Shown in pieces: positions 46,488 through 58,738 of a stretch of DNA of 64,000 nucleotides. The position numbers and the translations under genes were made by a program. The notes below the pieces were generated by a model. It worked only from the letters and a program-made list of their open reading frames with translations, did not search any database and was not told the DNA's origin. Numbering within the stretch: the first letter of the stretch is position 1; every line of letters starts with the position of its first letter. Origin of the DNA: Hirsutella rhossiliensis (taxonomy: Eukaryota; Ascomycota; Sordariomycetes; Hypocreales; Ophiocordycipitaceae); NCBI RefSeq assembly GCF_020360975.1, contig NW_025408680.1:310001-374000 (forward strand). The letters run 5' to 3'.

Positions 46488-47396
46488 GGGACCAGACCCG
46501 TACAACTCCAGAGCCCCCATCGCCAACTCGCCGCCCGCCGTACATGCACGGCAGGGTAGCCCCTGAAGCCGACCGGCCACCTGTTCTCGGTCTGCCAGTC
46601 CGCCGATGAAGCAAAGTCAGCCGTCGAGAAACTTGTCCTCCGTGGAGCATGCCAGTCGGCCCCTGCCCGTCCCGTGTCCCCATCTCCTCCTGCCCGGCCC
46701 GCGTCAAAGTGGCCTGTTTCCATCGACGTGGCGCCCCGGGGCCGTCGTCCTCCTTGTAGTCCTCGTGCTCAGCAAACCTGCCAGCTGCCGTGTCGTAGGG
46801 GGAGGGGAGGGGGGAGTGCTGGCTACACCGCCGTGTACGGGGAGACCAGGACGTGTCGAGATTTTCATAGCACCGGCTCGGCAGTATGTGCGTTGGATTC
46901 CTCGACAATCTCCCGCGGGCTGCTCTCCTGCTCAGAGTCCCATCCACCGAGGCCGAGGGTGATCTTGACCGCGTCAGGCGAGTAGTCTACCACCGCTGCG
47001 AGACGGTCGGGGAGGGAGAGCGTTGCTTCGGCGCCGCTAAAATAAAAACCTGGTTCTCATCCCGAGGGCGCTGTAGCGTAGAGTTCGCTCAGGGGGGGCG
47101 GAAACCGATGCAAGCGGGAGACGCTCGAGACGGGGCAACTCGGCGGCCCTGTCCTTCTCCAGCACTTGCCAGACTCTCTCGAACCCTTTGGACAACACGC
47201 CCGCCCTAGTGGCCTCTCCGGAGCACCATGTCGCTTGCCAAGTGGGAACCGTGCTGCAGAGGACACACCAAGGATCCAGATGCTCCGCCCATGCATCACG
47301 CACCCCGCGGGGCCCAGAGGCCACTAGGCCTGCAACAGGCCCCCCGACGCAGCGTCGAGACGGGACGGACGGGCTCGTGGTTGGCGCCGCCGTTTG

Positions 47397-47420
47397 CCTG
47401 TCTGTCTGTCTGTCTGTCTG
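47397..47420. repeat. TGTC tetranucleotide repeat
   Basis: About six TCTG/TGTC units. Confidence 0.9.
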
Positions 47421-49779
47421 ACTGCCTTCCTCGGGAATGCATGTAGCTGCTAGCTGGAGCGGCGGCAGAGTGATGCCAATGCAGCGAGACTCCCTGCGTA
47501 ATCCAAATATCAAACCAGGCATCTTTGGGGCGTCGGGGCGTCGTGCTTCTACGACACGCGCGGTGTTACTGGCCACCTTCGCCCGAGGATCCCGTCGAGC
47601 AGGAGAGCCGGAGAAGGCTGGGGGCGTCTTGACAAGTAGACCGAGGCCCCTGTCAGGGGGGAAGAGGGGGGGCCGCTGGAGCAGAGTTCCTGAGAATGGG
47701 AGGCAAGTAACTCCAGCCGGACGGGTTCTGTGCGTAGAGGCAGACGCTGGAAGACGCAACAGGCATCAAAGAGGGGTTCCGTTTGTATCCATGCTTCAGT
47801 AATTACCGTCACTCCGCAGCCATCGTGGCCCTGATTCCCTGACCCCCCTTTTCCACTGCCCCTCTCCTCTCTACCAGGCAGGCCAGGTCAAGCACGGTGA
47901 AGCAGGAGGCCGAGCTATTGAGGGCCTACATGTCCCGGTGATGCCAGCTCCCCCCCCTGGAGGCGGTAGAGCGTAACGGCGACTGCCATCTTCCCCCCCT
48001 TCCTCCACCACCACCACCGCTTTCTCAGCCTTCCAGTTGCTTCTTCGTTTCCCCTTCCGTCTTGCTCTTCCTGGCTCCCCCTTTCCAGGACTCTACTCCA
48101 CTTACAGGGCGCAGGGCGATGCGGGCTGGATAAATCACGACGTGTACCCAGAAGGCGTGCAACAATGGAGGCAGAATCACATTAGCACCAACACCAGCAT
48201 CTAGCCGACAATAGCTCGCAAGCATCGGCTTCGAGATAGGGAGCAAAGCAACCGGGCCCCCTTTGCCGTACAGGACAGTCACGACCAGGCGGAGACCTAG
48301 ATCGTCAGGGGCAAATGCCACGGCCCTTCTGCTCGGCTGCAGCAGGTAAACCCGCACAGAGCAGCACCAGCAAAGTTTCACATACTCCTTAATCCTCTAC
48401 CCGCTTTGCTCGTAACCGGCTCGACGCAGAGCAGCCGCCGGGACGGCGACGGGACGGGACGATGGCATGTGCCATTCCGCACACAAGTGCGGCCCAAGCA
48501 GCCAGCCCCCTGCCCCCGGTGCAGCGAAGCCTGCCAACCAGCTCCCGGCCTGCTCGCTCGCACAGCATCCGAAGCGGCAGTGTATGAATCCGGGGCTTCT
48601 GCACATACGTGAGAAGAGCAGGGGACGGATAGCCGACGAGAGGCGATGCAAGCAAACTTCACCGGTGCACAGGGCAAGGCTGGCCTGTTTACCCATGGTG
48701 GTTAAGCTCCCGCCTCTGGATAGCGGCGAGGAGAGCAGAGACGGGGCCGTAAGCTGCCTCCGAGCCGAGCGCAGAAAGCATGGCGAGACAGACATGATAT
48801 TCAACCGACACAAGTATATCCAACAGCCATCGTGATAGCCCCCGAGTTGGAGGTCAACATGACCACAAGCGAGCCGCAGACGAGGTCAGGCCAAGATGCA
48901 AGACACGAGCCGCACCTCACCACACTGCTCGCATGATTCGTCTCCCTCTCGCGCGGGTGGCGTCCTGGAAACTCGCCTGCCACAAGCCCCCTCCCCCTTT
49001 GCATGCCGGGTACCACCTTGTACGAAGCAGGCAGCGCCGTATCCGCATCATCTATTCGTATGTGCCCTCGTCCCCCACTGTTATCCGCTCCGAGACCAGC
49101 AGCCGCCCTCTGTGCGAGGCGAGCATCCCATGCGTCTTGTACCACCGTCCAGAGCGCACTGAATGAGTATTCACATGTACTCTCTTGGCGAGTGGCGAGT
49201 ACATACATGCTACGCACTGTGGGAATCGGCATGCCGGTGCTGCGTGCGTGTACGACGTGCATGCTCATGCTTCACGGCTCCCCGATGGCCCCGTGCGGAC
49301 CTTCGGGCCTGCGCCGGGCCTCTCCGGACCCCGACCCGCCCGTCTCCCGGCCGAGCCGAGCCCGAGCCGATGACAAGCATGGAGTGGTACACAGACAGCT
49401 TCAAGGTCCACGAACCTCTTCCACGCTACCAGACGGGGACAGATAGTCAAGATGCATGCACACTCTGCCAGACAGTCGGCTAAGGCGCGACACCAACTTG
49501 CGTGATATTGAAATGCCTTGCGGTGCGCTCGCGCTATGGAATAGTCTTGCCCGCGGTCATTCCGCCGCACAGTGTCCCGCATCTGAAGTGACGCGCTCGT
49601 CTGCAAAATCAAAAGGGAATCGCGGCACATGGCTGCGAGGCTCACAGGTCGCCAAGGCCAGAGGAAAGCAACTCGGACAGCAGCAACAACAAAGGATCAG
49701 CGTCTTCTTCGACATGCCCGCGCTCGCACCCATCCTCACTAGAAACCCCACCCTGCCCCCATCTACGTCCGCAAGGCCG

Positions 49780-51366
49780 CTAGAACTTGGACACGGATCT
49801 TTTGCTCTTTGGAGTCGCTGCATATAGGTCGTCGTCGTCTTCGAGCCCCGGCGGAGGGGGAGGGGGCAGGGGAGGCTGAGGAGGCGGATGACGAGGTGCG
49901 CTGTTCGTCGCCTCCTTTTTGCTCGGGTTCTGGCCAACGTCATTGGAGCCGCCTGCTTGTCTGGCCGTGAAGGGATCCTCAAACGGATTCGCCGCCGTGT
50001 CGCCATCGCGTGCTCGCCCCTGACCAGGCCGAGGTGGTTTTGGCGGCGCCCCGTCCGGCGGGTTGTAGACCTCTGCTTGCTTGCCTTTGCCGTTTCCGCC
50101 CGAGGCAAAGAAGCCGCCGCCGGCGGCTCCCGATGCCATGGGCACTACCGTTTGCTGGTCCCGCGCCCGGTCCGATCCGCGAGGCACCGGCGGCGCGTCC
50201 TCCTCGCTCGGGCTGGCCGAGGGGCCCAGCTGTTTCCGCGCGCTGAGGACGGCGCGTTGATGCTGGTTGAGCGCCGTCTGCAGTTGCTCGTTGGTGTCGA
50301 TGAGGCTCTCCATGGTGTCATTGTCGGGCGCCGGGTTCTCCGACGTCATGTAGCCCTGTATACTGCGCGACGCGCTCAGGCAGCGGTTGGCAAACTCCCG
50401 GATCAGGTCATTGTGCATCATCTCGGCCGGCGGCGTGTTCATGACGACCTGCTCCAGCAGCTTGGCCGAGGTCCGCGCCTCCTCGAGCCGGCTGGCCAGC
50501 TCGACGGCGTTGGGCAGCTGATTGTTGGAGTGGGACTTGGCAAAATAATTTTGCGAGCTGCTGTTGGACTGAAAAGCAGGGCTCCCAAAGGATGGCCGCG
50601 GTCCTAACGGGGGCATGCGGCCCTTGGCATTCAGGGTCAGCTTTCGAGTGAGCAGGACAGTGCCGCCGTGTCTTACTCCTTGGTCCTTGAGCGCCTTTTC
50701 TTTTTCCTTCTTCCACATCTGCACCATCACGCCGAGGTTGGGGTCGTCCACTTTGGTGTGCTCAAAGTCGTCGAGCGTTTCCATCATGAGCTGCCGCACA
50801 CCGAGGTCCTTTGCGTTCTTGAGTAAGGACTTGGCCGTGTCGGCAAACTTGTCGTCGAGATTCCTTGTAAACGTCTCGCCAGGGTTGTCGGTCAATATGC
50901 GCACCAGCATGAGGGCGTTGTACTGCCACGAGGGCCGCGAGAAGTAGTCCTTGCCGAGGTACTTGCGGATGACGCGCGCGCACTCGGCCGCGGCCGCGGG
51001 CGACGACTCGGCTGCGTCGACAATGGGGGGGAGGAAGAGGACCTCGTCGCTTTGGGCATTGCCGCCAGACTCGCAAAACGCTTTCTGCAAGACTCGGGTC
51101 AGCGGGGCATAGGGAAGGGAGTGGCCGGGAGGGGCTGGCACGTACCACGCTGTTGTGGGCGGTGACTTCGGGGTTATCTGCTGGTGTCGCGGCCGAGGCC
51201 GACGGGACCTCAAGGACCTGGGAGCCGCCTGCGGCTTGTCAGTCACCGAGTTCCTGGCACATTGGCTTGGGGACTCACGGTTAGGAGAAGACGAGGCACT
51301 GCCGCCGGCTTTCCGCTTGATGCTTCCCAGCATCTTGTTCATGCTGAGCCCCTTCATGGCCTTCAT
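49780..51366 (-). CDS. VHS-GAT domain protein, Lsb5-like endocytic adaptor
   Basis: Exons 51366-51279, 51228-51146, 51084-50677 and 50622-49780 encode 473 residues. The introns are 51278-51229, 51145-51085 and a probable 54-nt intron 50676-50623 (GTAAGA donor, AAGCTGAC branch), which leaves the frame open either way (491 residues if retained). After MKAMKGLSMNKMLGSIKRK comes an ENTH/VHS-type superhelix (KYLGKDYFSRPSWQYNALMLVRILTDNPG; RQLMMETLDDF), then a GAT three-helix bundle (ELASRLEEARTSAKLLEQVV; LIDTNEQLQTALNQHQRAVL). The tail has PPKPPRP, an NPFEDPF motif and poly-Pro. Yeast Lsb5 has this VHS-GAT layout and links ubiquitin/Arf3 to the actin regulators Las17 and Sla1 at endocytic sites. 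NPF and Pro-rich motifs fit EH- and SH3-domain partners. Orthology to Lsb5 is inferred from architecture. Confidence 0.85.
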   Translation of the reverse strand: MKAMKGLSMNKMLGSIKRKAGGSASSSPNRESPSQCARNSVTDKPQAAPRSLRSRRPRPRHQQITPKSPPTTAWYVPAPPGHSLPYAPLTRVLQKAFCESGGNAQSDEVLFLPPIVDAAESSPAAAAECARVIRKYLGKDYFSRPSWQYNALMLVRILTDNPGETFTRNLDDKFADTAKSLLKNAKDLGVRQLMMETLDDFEHTKVDDPNLGVMVQMWKKEKEKALKDQGVRHGGTVLLTRKLTLNAKGRMPPLGPRPSFGSPAFQSNSSSQNYFAKSHSNNQLPNAVELASRLEEARTSAKLLEQVVMNTPPAEMMHNDLIREFANRCLSASRSIQGYMTSENPAPDNDTMESLIDTNEQLQTALNQHQRAVLSARKQLGPSASPSEEDAPPVPRGSDRARDQQTVVPMASGAAGGGFFASGGNGKGKQAEVYNPPDGAPPKPPRPGQGRARDGDTAANPFEDPFTARQAGGSNDVGQNPSKKEATNSAPRHPPPQPPLPPPPPPGLEDDDDLYAATPKSKRSVSKF

Positions 51367-52399
51367 GGTGGCGGGTATCTATCCGCACGACCGAGGACGT
51401 GGCGGACTTGTGCGACGCTCGGAGGAGCAAAGCAGCGGTTGAGGCGTCTCGACGGGCCCACGGCAAAGTACTGTCGTCGAGGAGCAGACCGTTGAGGCGC
51501 CGTGGAGGGGAGAGTGAAAACGAGGACCTTTGGGGCTCGGGATTCGCGGGATGGCGGGTTCTGGACAGCCGATAAAGACGACGCGGAGGGTTCGCGCTTC
51601 TCCTGTGTCGTGGTAGCAGCCGCCTCCGCAGTGGTGGTGGTTGTGCTGCGCAAGCAAAAGCAGGGGTCGTCGTGGATCCGCAACGTCCCCAAGCCGGCCC
51701 CCCGACCAGTCGGGCTCCACACGTGGGGCAACCGTCTGGATGATACAGTCGTGCGCGTGTCGTCGTCGGCGGGACGAGGAGAGTTTGCGAGAGACGGAGA
51801 GACGGACAGAAGCCAAATGAGGACGTCGTTGGGCGTGCGTGAGAGAGACGAGGAGAGAGAGGGAGAGAGAGGGAGGGAGAAAAGAGGCGCAGGGCAGGAA
51901 AAACCAGAGTCTCACCGGTCTTCCAGACGCTTTTGCGCACAGATGGATCTTGGCGCTGACGTTGCCCCTGGATTGTCGCTCGTCCGATGATGTCTTGTCG
52001 ATGGGGTGGTTGGTTGACGATGATGGGCAGAAAGGAAAGTCGGTAACGAGGTGAGGCGTGCAGAAACGATACCGAGCAAGTACATGCCTCGTGTACGGTT
52101 TTATCTCGGCCGGCCAGGTACTTGCGTGTATCGGTGATGCCCTACGCTCCCTCACCTGCACAGCCTCACAGCTCTACGCAATCCTCCCCCCTTCGCATCC
52201 CGCAGGCGACTACGTATGCATCTTGGCCCGAGGCTCGTCGCCGCACATGACTAGCCGCCGCGGGTCCATCGAGTTCTCGAAGCTGTCATTTGTCAGGCTC
52301 GCACCCTGTTTCATCCGTCTACCTGGCCTCATCCCGAGACGCACACATCTGGGGGAGGCGTCGCCGTCAAGCATCAGATCCCTGTGCCTTGATGCATAA
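51367..52399. other. Intergenic, promoter of the VHS-GAT gene
   Basis: About 1 kb between two minus-strand genes. It holds a GA-rich block (51780-51890) and no supported gene. Confidence 0.6.
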
Positions 52400-53993
52400 T
52401 TACTCCCTGTCCTCCTCTTGCCCTGCTTCGCCCGGCTCGTCTGATTCAAGCGACATGCTCTCCACAATCAGGTTCCCCGACTTGCCAATCTTGTCCCCCA
52501 TGGTGACCGTTGTGCTGGGCTCATAGACGACCCGCGGCAGCGTCGACACTATTCTGAACGTGTACAGGTGCTCGTACCCGTCTGGCCGGGCCTCCCCTGC
52601 CTGCTCCGGCGCCACGTCGAAGCACTCTACAAAGGCGTAAAGCTCTTCCATGGGTGCGTCGTGCGGGAAGCGCCGCACGATGCGTCCGGCTCCCGATTCC
52701 TCCGGCATCTTGAGGGCCACTCGCACCACCTTGTTGTCGCCCGCCGCCGGCTCCGCCGTGATCCTGGCCGCCCTCCACGACTTCCACTGCTGCCGCCGCT
52801 CCGCCACGTGCGCCGCTGCGTCCGCTTGTTCCTGTGCTCTCCTCTCGGCTTCCTCGGCCGCGGCAGCTGCCTCCCTCTTTTCTCGCGCGCGTTCCCTGTC
52901 AATGGCCAGGGATCTCTCGTACGCCGAGTCTTGCTCCGTCCGGATATTGCGGGACACCTCTTGCGCAGTTCGTTCGGCGCGCACGCCCTCAAGGTCGACG
53001 CCGTACTTTTCCATGGCGCCCTGAAGCTCCGACAAGTACGTCGCTGGAGGCATGGGACCCGTCAGGCGCTTGACGATGCCCATTCGCGTGCTGCCTTCCT
53101 TGGGCGTCAGGCAGACCAGAGCCGAGAAGGGGTACTTTGTGCAGTTGTACTCGGTCGCTGCTTGGTAGGCTTCCGAGTCCAGCACGTTGCCTCCCCAGAA
53201 GATAATGTTGTTTGCGGGGTTCTTGATGAATTCGACAATCTCGGGATTGAGGAGGGTGTCCCGGACAAAGGAGGACGTGTCGTCGTGCTCGGGCGACATG
53301 AGCAGGACCAGCAAGAACCTGAGCTCCTTCTTGGCCAGATCGTGCGCCTGCGCCAGCCCGCCCTCGAAGAACTGGACTTCGTTGGGCCCGTACTCTTCGT
53401 CGAACTCGCGCTTGAATCTCGCGGCCGTATCGCGGGGCAGGAGCATGCGGCGGCCCGTCGTAGTCGTCCAGCCCGTCGTGAGGGCCGGCGGGCGTATCGA
53501 GGCGGGGAGAAAGGACAGGACGTAGCAAAAGGTGCGGAACAGGGTCGAGGCAGCGCGCCAGCCCCAGCCAAAGGGCGTCAGCAAGAGGCCGACGAGCCAC
53601 GGTGACCGGTGCGTGACGGGCTGTTGCGGAACGATTCGGGGGGCGGGGTCGGTTCGGTCTCTGCGCGAGGACGGCGACGGCCAGGCCGACGAGGCCATGA
53701 GGCTTTCTTGGAGGTTTTCGTGTCGGGCGGCCGTCTGTGGGGCCTGTTGAGCGGACATGGCCTCGGCCACCGGATCGGGCCCTTCGCCGTCAAAGAACTT
53801 GGCGATGGCTATCTGGAGCGCGGTGAGCAAGACGCAGGCAGCCAAGGGCCCGGGGTAATACCTGAACATTCCATTGCGAGCGCTGCAGCAGCGGCACGGC
53901 AGCGGCGGCGTCTTGGTTGGTGACCTGGATGTATTGCTCAAGAGCCTCTTGTTGGCTTGCGGACAGCTGTCCCTCGGCGTCGGCGTCTGCCAT
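52400..53993 (-). CDS. UBA-UAS-UBX membrane protein (Ubx2/UBXD8-like, ERAD)
   Basis: Two exons (53993-53862 and 53812-52400; intron 53861-53813, GTATTA...TCCAG) encode 514 residues. A UBA domain spans residues ~8-50 (SQQEALEQYIQVTNQD; RSQWNVQIAIAKFFDGE, which fixes the splice). A hydrophobic hairpin at ~115-148 (PWLVGLLLTPFGWGWRAASTLFRTFCYVLSFLP) fits a monotopic ER/lipid-droplet insertion. Next are a thioredoxin-like UAS domain (~170-320), a charged coiled coil (~330-390, RERAREKREAAAAAEEAERRAQEQ) and a C-terminal UBX domain (~405-500, VRVALKMPEESGAGRIVRRFPHDAPMEELYAFVE). The family recruits Cdc48/p97 through UBX and ubiquitinated clients through UBA for ER-associated degradation. An upstream in-frame ATG at 54050 would add 19 residues. 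Divergent from pan3. Confidence 0.92.
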
Positions 53994-55540
53994 GTCGCCT
54001 ACCCTCGGCTCCTCGGTGTAGCGCAGGGGAGTCGCAAGCTCTGTGGGCATACGCGGAGGCAGCAGTAAATCTGTCTTTTGGGGGGGCCGGAGGGGTTTTC
54101 AAGTGCCGAGGCGGCGGCCTGGCTTGTTGTGATGGCCGATGCTAAGCTGCTGGAGTCTGCAGATGGCTGTGGTGGCTTGAGTGGTGATGGAAGCAAGACA
54201 GCCAAGTACTTACACGTTACCACAGACGCACTGTACGGCCTTCCGTCCCCATTCGGTACTTGTTTGGCTGCAGGTGGCCCGTGCGCGCTCAGTAAAGGTG
54301 ACGGAAGCCACCCAACAAATGGCGGGCAGATTCAACGCGATTTCCATAGACTGGATGCAAGCCGACGGCATATCGGAGGTTTCATCTCTTGTAGAAATTG
54401 CTTATAACGCACCTTTGCACTGATCCGACCGAGTGTTTTAAATACCTACGCATTCACCATCCATCTCCACCGGCGAGGCGACCCAACTCTCTAGACGAGC
54501 GCCGAGCGATGATGCTCTGCTCAAAAGCCTGTTCCTCGACCAGGTGCTCGTCTCCAGACTGAGCAATGCTTTTCTCAAACGGCTGCCGGACCCCGAAGGC
54601 TGCATGCAATGATACCAGTTCCTCCATGCTTTACAGGCAGTCTTGAGCTACGTACCCAGATCTATCGAGTCTCTGCTGCACCAAGATCTGCGGATACTGC
54701 GGGCGAAGCGGCCTAGAGAAGTACCTGGCAGGTACCTCCTCCCTGCTACTGGGAGTTTGGCAGAGCGCATCTCAGCATCGGCTAAGATGAGAGTTTTTGA
54801 GCACCAAAACATGTCTTTGACGCAATGTCTCTCATCATCATTCAAACAAAGACTGGCAGAGACATTTCCACGCAACGTCCCCCAAACTTTTAGCAGGCGT
54901 AGCCGCCGCTCCAGGCGGCCGGGTGCAAGCAAGGTTCCAGGTGCCTTTGGCGTACCGTAGCCTCCCTCACGCAGGCATCTTGGTAGGTATCGATCAGGCT
55001 CAGTTACTTGCCTGCACACCTCCGCAATGACCACCACCGAGTAACTCTCGGTCCACAGGTACTCGGTGGACCAGGGCCAGCGTCCTCTCCCCCTCTCCTC
55101 CGCCTTGTGGCCCCGAACTCGCGCCCCACCAACGCGAAACACCACCGGCGACGACGGATTATCACCAGCTGCATTCCGTTGCAGCCTCATCTCAGATTCC
55201 TCCATCGCCCGCATTCGCCCGCGCCGATCCCTTTCCGCGCTCCTCAACTGAGCCGCGCCCTCCCGCAGCTCTTGCGCGCCTGGCTCTCTTCTCCATGGGC
55301 GCGACGCCGAGGCGACCAATTGAGCCATGGCAGAGCCTTGCCGCACCAAGGTTCGTCTTTGCGCACCCGTCCACCGTCACGCACCGACCCGCCAGGGTTA
55401 TGCCTCGACTTGCCGGTCGGGGACGAGGCTCTTGACTGGCGTGACGTTCCTGGATTGGTCGGGCTTGGAGGCTGACGCTCGTGCAGACGCTGTAGACCGG
55501 GTCCAGAGGACGGCGCTCTCCCTAGCATCGCTATTTGACA
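53994..55540. promoter_or_regulatory. Divergent promoter region between the UBX gene and pan3
   Basis: About 1.5 kb. A minus-strand frame at 55349-54648 (233 codons) has no recognisable features. No gene is supported. Confidence 0.55.
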
Positions 55541-57866
55541 ATGGCGACTTCGCGGTTCCCTCAGACCGATCTACGTCGTCAGGTCGGGTCTCCGAGGCCC
55601 AAGACGCGAGGTACGTCGCCCTCGTCACTCACGCCCGAGCCTGCCGTCTCGAGTCCGCTGACATTCAACCGCCGCCAGAAAACAAAGAAACGCTCTGCCG
55701 AAACGTCCTCATCTACGGGCATTGTCGTTACGAAGACCAGGGATGCACCTTTTCCCACGATCTAAACAAGAATAATAACAATGGAACCCAATCCGACATG
55801 TGAGTTCATCCTCGACTACGTGGCCTGGCAGCACGTTTTGGTTGGCGATATCCGTGCGCCCATGAGCCGTTCTAGCGGATAGCGGCATGCGCCATACGTG
55901 GCGTTGCGTTCGTGGCAGTCAAGTTGCGTATCCGCCATGGCCAAAGACGTGGTTTAATCGACGTCCGTCATCTGCGCTGCTGTATCGCTGACGTTTGATT
56001 CACAGGTCCAAAAGGGCTCTCAACGTCGAATCTCCGTCATTTACCCCTGCAAGCATCCAACCCCCCCCTCTGGTCAGAAAGGCCACCATCCCCACGCAAG
56101 CTGCGAGTGCGCCAGCTTTTACTCCTCGAGCCTTGGGCGGTATGCTTGCCACCAACACGCGCATATACTACGGCGCTCCCGTTTGCTGACTTGCGGTCCA
56201 GCCGGCGCCCCCGTCCTAGCTCCAGCAGACCCCGAAGCAGCGGTTTTCAACCCAGCTGCCATCCGCGAATTCACGCCGAGCTTTGATGTGAGCTCGCAGG
56301 TGAGATGCTGTTCTCGGCCCATGTGATCCTCGCTAAACCAGTCAGACTGGCGTAAATGGATCCGCGCAAGACGCCGCCGTACCCTATGACCCCTTCGCTA
56401 TGGCGGCCGTCGGCCAAAGCCTACCCGCGGCCCCTTACAACCCTTATGCCGACGACCACGGCGCCATGGCCGGCAGCTCGTCCTTTTTCCAACCGCAGGG
56501 CGCCTTTACTACACCTCTCCAGCCGCTCCAGCACCACCTCTATGCCCCCGTTGGCCCGCACCGGGAGGATCTGATGCCGTACCACCGGATGACGCACGAC
56601 TTTTTCCTCCCCGAGAAGATCCGAGAGGAGCTTCAGAAAAAGGCTGAAGCCTCACTGCAGATTATACCAAATTCCCAGCTACCCCAGCTGGACAACTACC
56701 ACTCGCTCGTTGCTCTGGACACGACCCACAGGAAGAACGCAAACATTTTTGGCTATCCCAGCTGGGTCTACAAGGCAACCTCTTCCAAGACCGGACACCT
56801 GTATTGCCTCAGACGGCTCGAAGGCTTCCGGCTTACCAATGAACACGCCATCCGGTCCGTCAAGGAATGGAGGAAGATTGACAATGCCAACGTGGTGACG
56901 ATACACGACGCCTTCACCGCCAGGGCGTTTGGGGACAGCTCCCTGATTTTCGTTCAAGATTATCACCCGATATCCAAGACGCTTGCCGAGGCTCACCTCA
57001 CCCCAGGCGCCGGCGCCGGCAACCGATTCCAGCCAAAAGGGCCGATCCCCGAGCCGGTCCTGTGGGCCTACATCTCCCAGATCGCCAACGCGCTCAGGGC
57101 TATCCATTCCGTCAACCTAGCTGCACGGTGCATCGATGTGAGCAAAATCATCCTGACGGACAAGAACAGGATCCGGCTCAACGCGTGCTCGGTGCTCGAC
57201 GTCGTCCAGTTTGATCTGCGGCGACCTGTGCACGAGCTGCAGCAAGAAGACTTTTTGCAGTTTGGCCGCACCATGCTGTGCCTCGCCGCGAGTACGCCGC
57301 CGGTGCAGCTCACCAACCTCAACGCATCGGTAGAGCAGATGAGCCGGTCATACTCAACGGAGCTGCGGGACACCATTGTCTGGCTTCTGACTCCCCAGCA
57401 AGCACCGACCCCAAAGACGATCGACGAGTTTGTCCGGGGCATCGCCGGCCACATTGTCGCCGCACTCGACCAGAGCCAACACAAGGCCGATGAGCTCAAC
57501 GCGGGGCTCTTCCGGGAGCTGGAGAATGGCCGCATTGCACGTCTACTAATGAAGCTGGGCGCCGTCAACGAGCGTCACGAGTTTGACGGCGACCGAGCTT
57601 GGTCCGAGAATGGAGAGCGATACATGCTGAAGCTGTTCCGAGACTACGTCTTTCACCAGGTCGACAGCAATGGAAACCCGGTCCTGGATCTCGGGCACAT
57701 GATTCGGTGCCTCAACCGCCTCGACGCGGGCACGGACGAGAGAATCTGCCTGACGAGCCGCGACGAGCAGACCAGCTTCCTCGTCAGCTATAAGGAGCTG
57801 AAGAAGCAGCTGGGCAATGCTTTTGGAGAGCTGCTCAAGGGGAGCAAGCAAGGGAGGGGCTTCTAG
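55541..57866 (+). CDS. pan3: PAN3, regulatory subunit of the PAN2-PAN3 poly(A) nuclease
   Basis: Five exons (55541-55610, 55679-55799, 56006-56139, 56202-56299, 56346-57866) encode 647 residues. The introns are 68, 206, 62 and 46 nt. A CCCH zinc finger lies at residues 30-50 (C30...C39...C46...H50 in LCRNVLIYGHCRYEDQGCTFSHD). A PAM2-like motif FNPAAIREFTP (residues ~124-134) should bind the MLLE domain of poly(A)-binding protein. The long last exon encodes the pseudokinase (YPSWVYKATSSKTGHLYCLRRLEG, VVTIHDAFTARAFGDSSLIFVQDYHP) and the C-terminal coiled coil/knob that dimerises and clamps PAN2 (ENGERYMLKLFRDYVFHQVDSNGNPVLDLGHM). The complex trims mRNA poly(A) tails in the cytoplasm. The exon 4 donor was chosen so that VSSQ joins TGVNGS. 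Convergent with lsm7. Confidence 0.95.
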
Positions 57867-58738
57867 TCGGGCCCGGGTGCAGAGTCCGAGGAGGCAGGCG
57901 CATCCGGGTCGCAAACGGCCGGCACAAGTCAGGTTGAGAATTCCCCAGCCTTCCCCCTCTTAGCGGAGCCGGCGACGATTGACCCAGGTCCACTTTGCTG
58001 TCGGTGCCAGGTGGGATTTGCTGGAGGAGAGGGTGATGCGGCCACAAGAGTTGGCTACAAGAGGACGACTTGGATCCATGCACTCGACATGTCAACTGAT
58101 GGTTTTGCTCTTCTCCCAAGGAGGTGCGAGGATGAGCATCAGACCGACTGTGGTAGGAGGTGGTGACATGGCAGGATGTGCCGCGCCGCCCTGCGCTTGC
58201 TAGATGTCACATTATCGGAAACGGCAGAGTTGAGTGTCAGAGATGGGGGGCCATGCGGAGAGAGGTCAGTTCGAGCATATCCATGCAGAGTCAGGCGAGC
58301 GAGCAAAGCGACAGGTGAGGAGAGTAGGCAGGAATCATTGGAATAGTAGCATATGTTCATGACGTGGCCAGCCCCTGATTCAGTGCCCCTGTCTGGTAGT
58401 TGAAGGCCGTCGATACTAGCAGATATGTGCAACCTGCCAGCTGTGTCGATTGCGCAACTGCGAGATGGCTCTGGTGCTAGTATACGGCAACAGGCCTGCG
58501 ACGCAAAGATGGCCGCTGGTCGTCGTGGCAGCCCTCTGGCACTGCATGCACATGGTCATTCCATCTTATCCGCTCTGTGTACTTATTCCCCCATCCAGAC
58601 AGAAAGCCTCGAGCTTCCCGCCTCTCCGAACAGGAGGGGGCGGGTCCAGGCGCGCATCGTGGCCGAGATATGGGGTGCACATGGCGCATCGGCGTCGGTT
58701 ACTGGGTATCCAAATCCAACCCCGCCAAGGGGGTGACG
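57867..58738. other. Convergent 3' intergenic region between pan3 and lsm7
   Basis: 872 bp expected to contain both 3' UTRs. No gene was seen. Confidence 0.6.

Larger units (their letters stand above)
43914..49779. other. 5.9-kb intergenic region, no supported gene
   Basis: This lies between the Zn2Cys6 gene's stop and the 3' end of the VHS-GAT gene. AT-richer sequence at 44150-44600 probably includes the regulator's 3' UTR. The remaining frames (up to 240 codons, e.g. 47759-47037 minus) have no domain or exon structure. Two tandem repeats are listed separately. Confidence 0.6.

Noticed and set aside
54648..55349. 233-codon minus frame between the UBX gene and pan3
   Set aside because: No domain or splice signals, and it occupies a divergent promoter.
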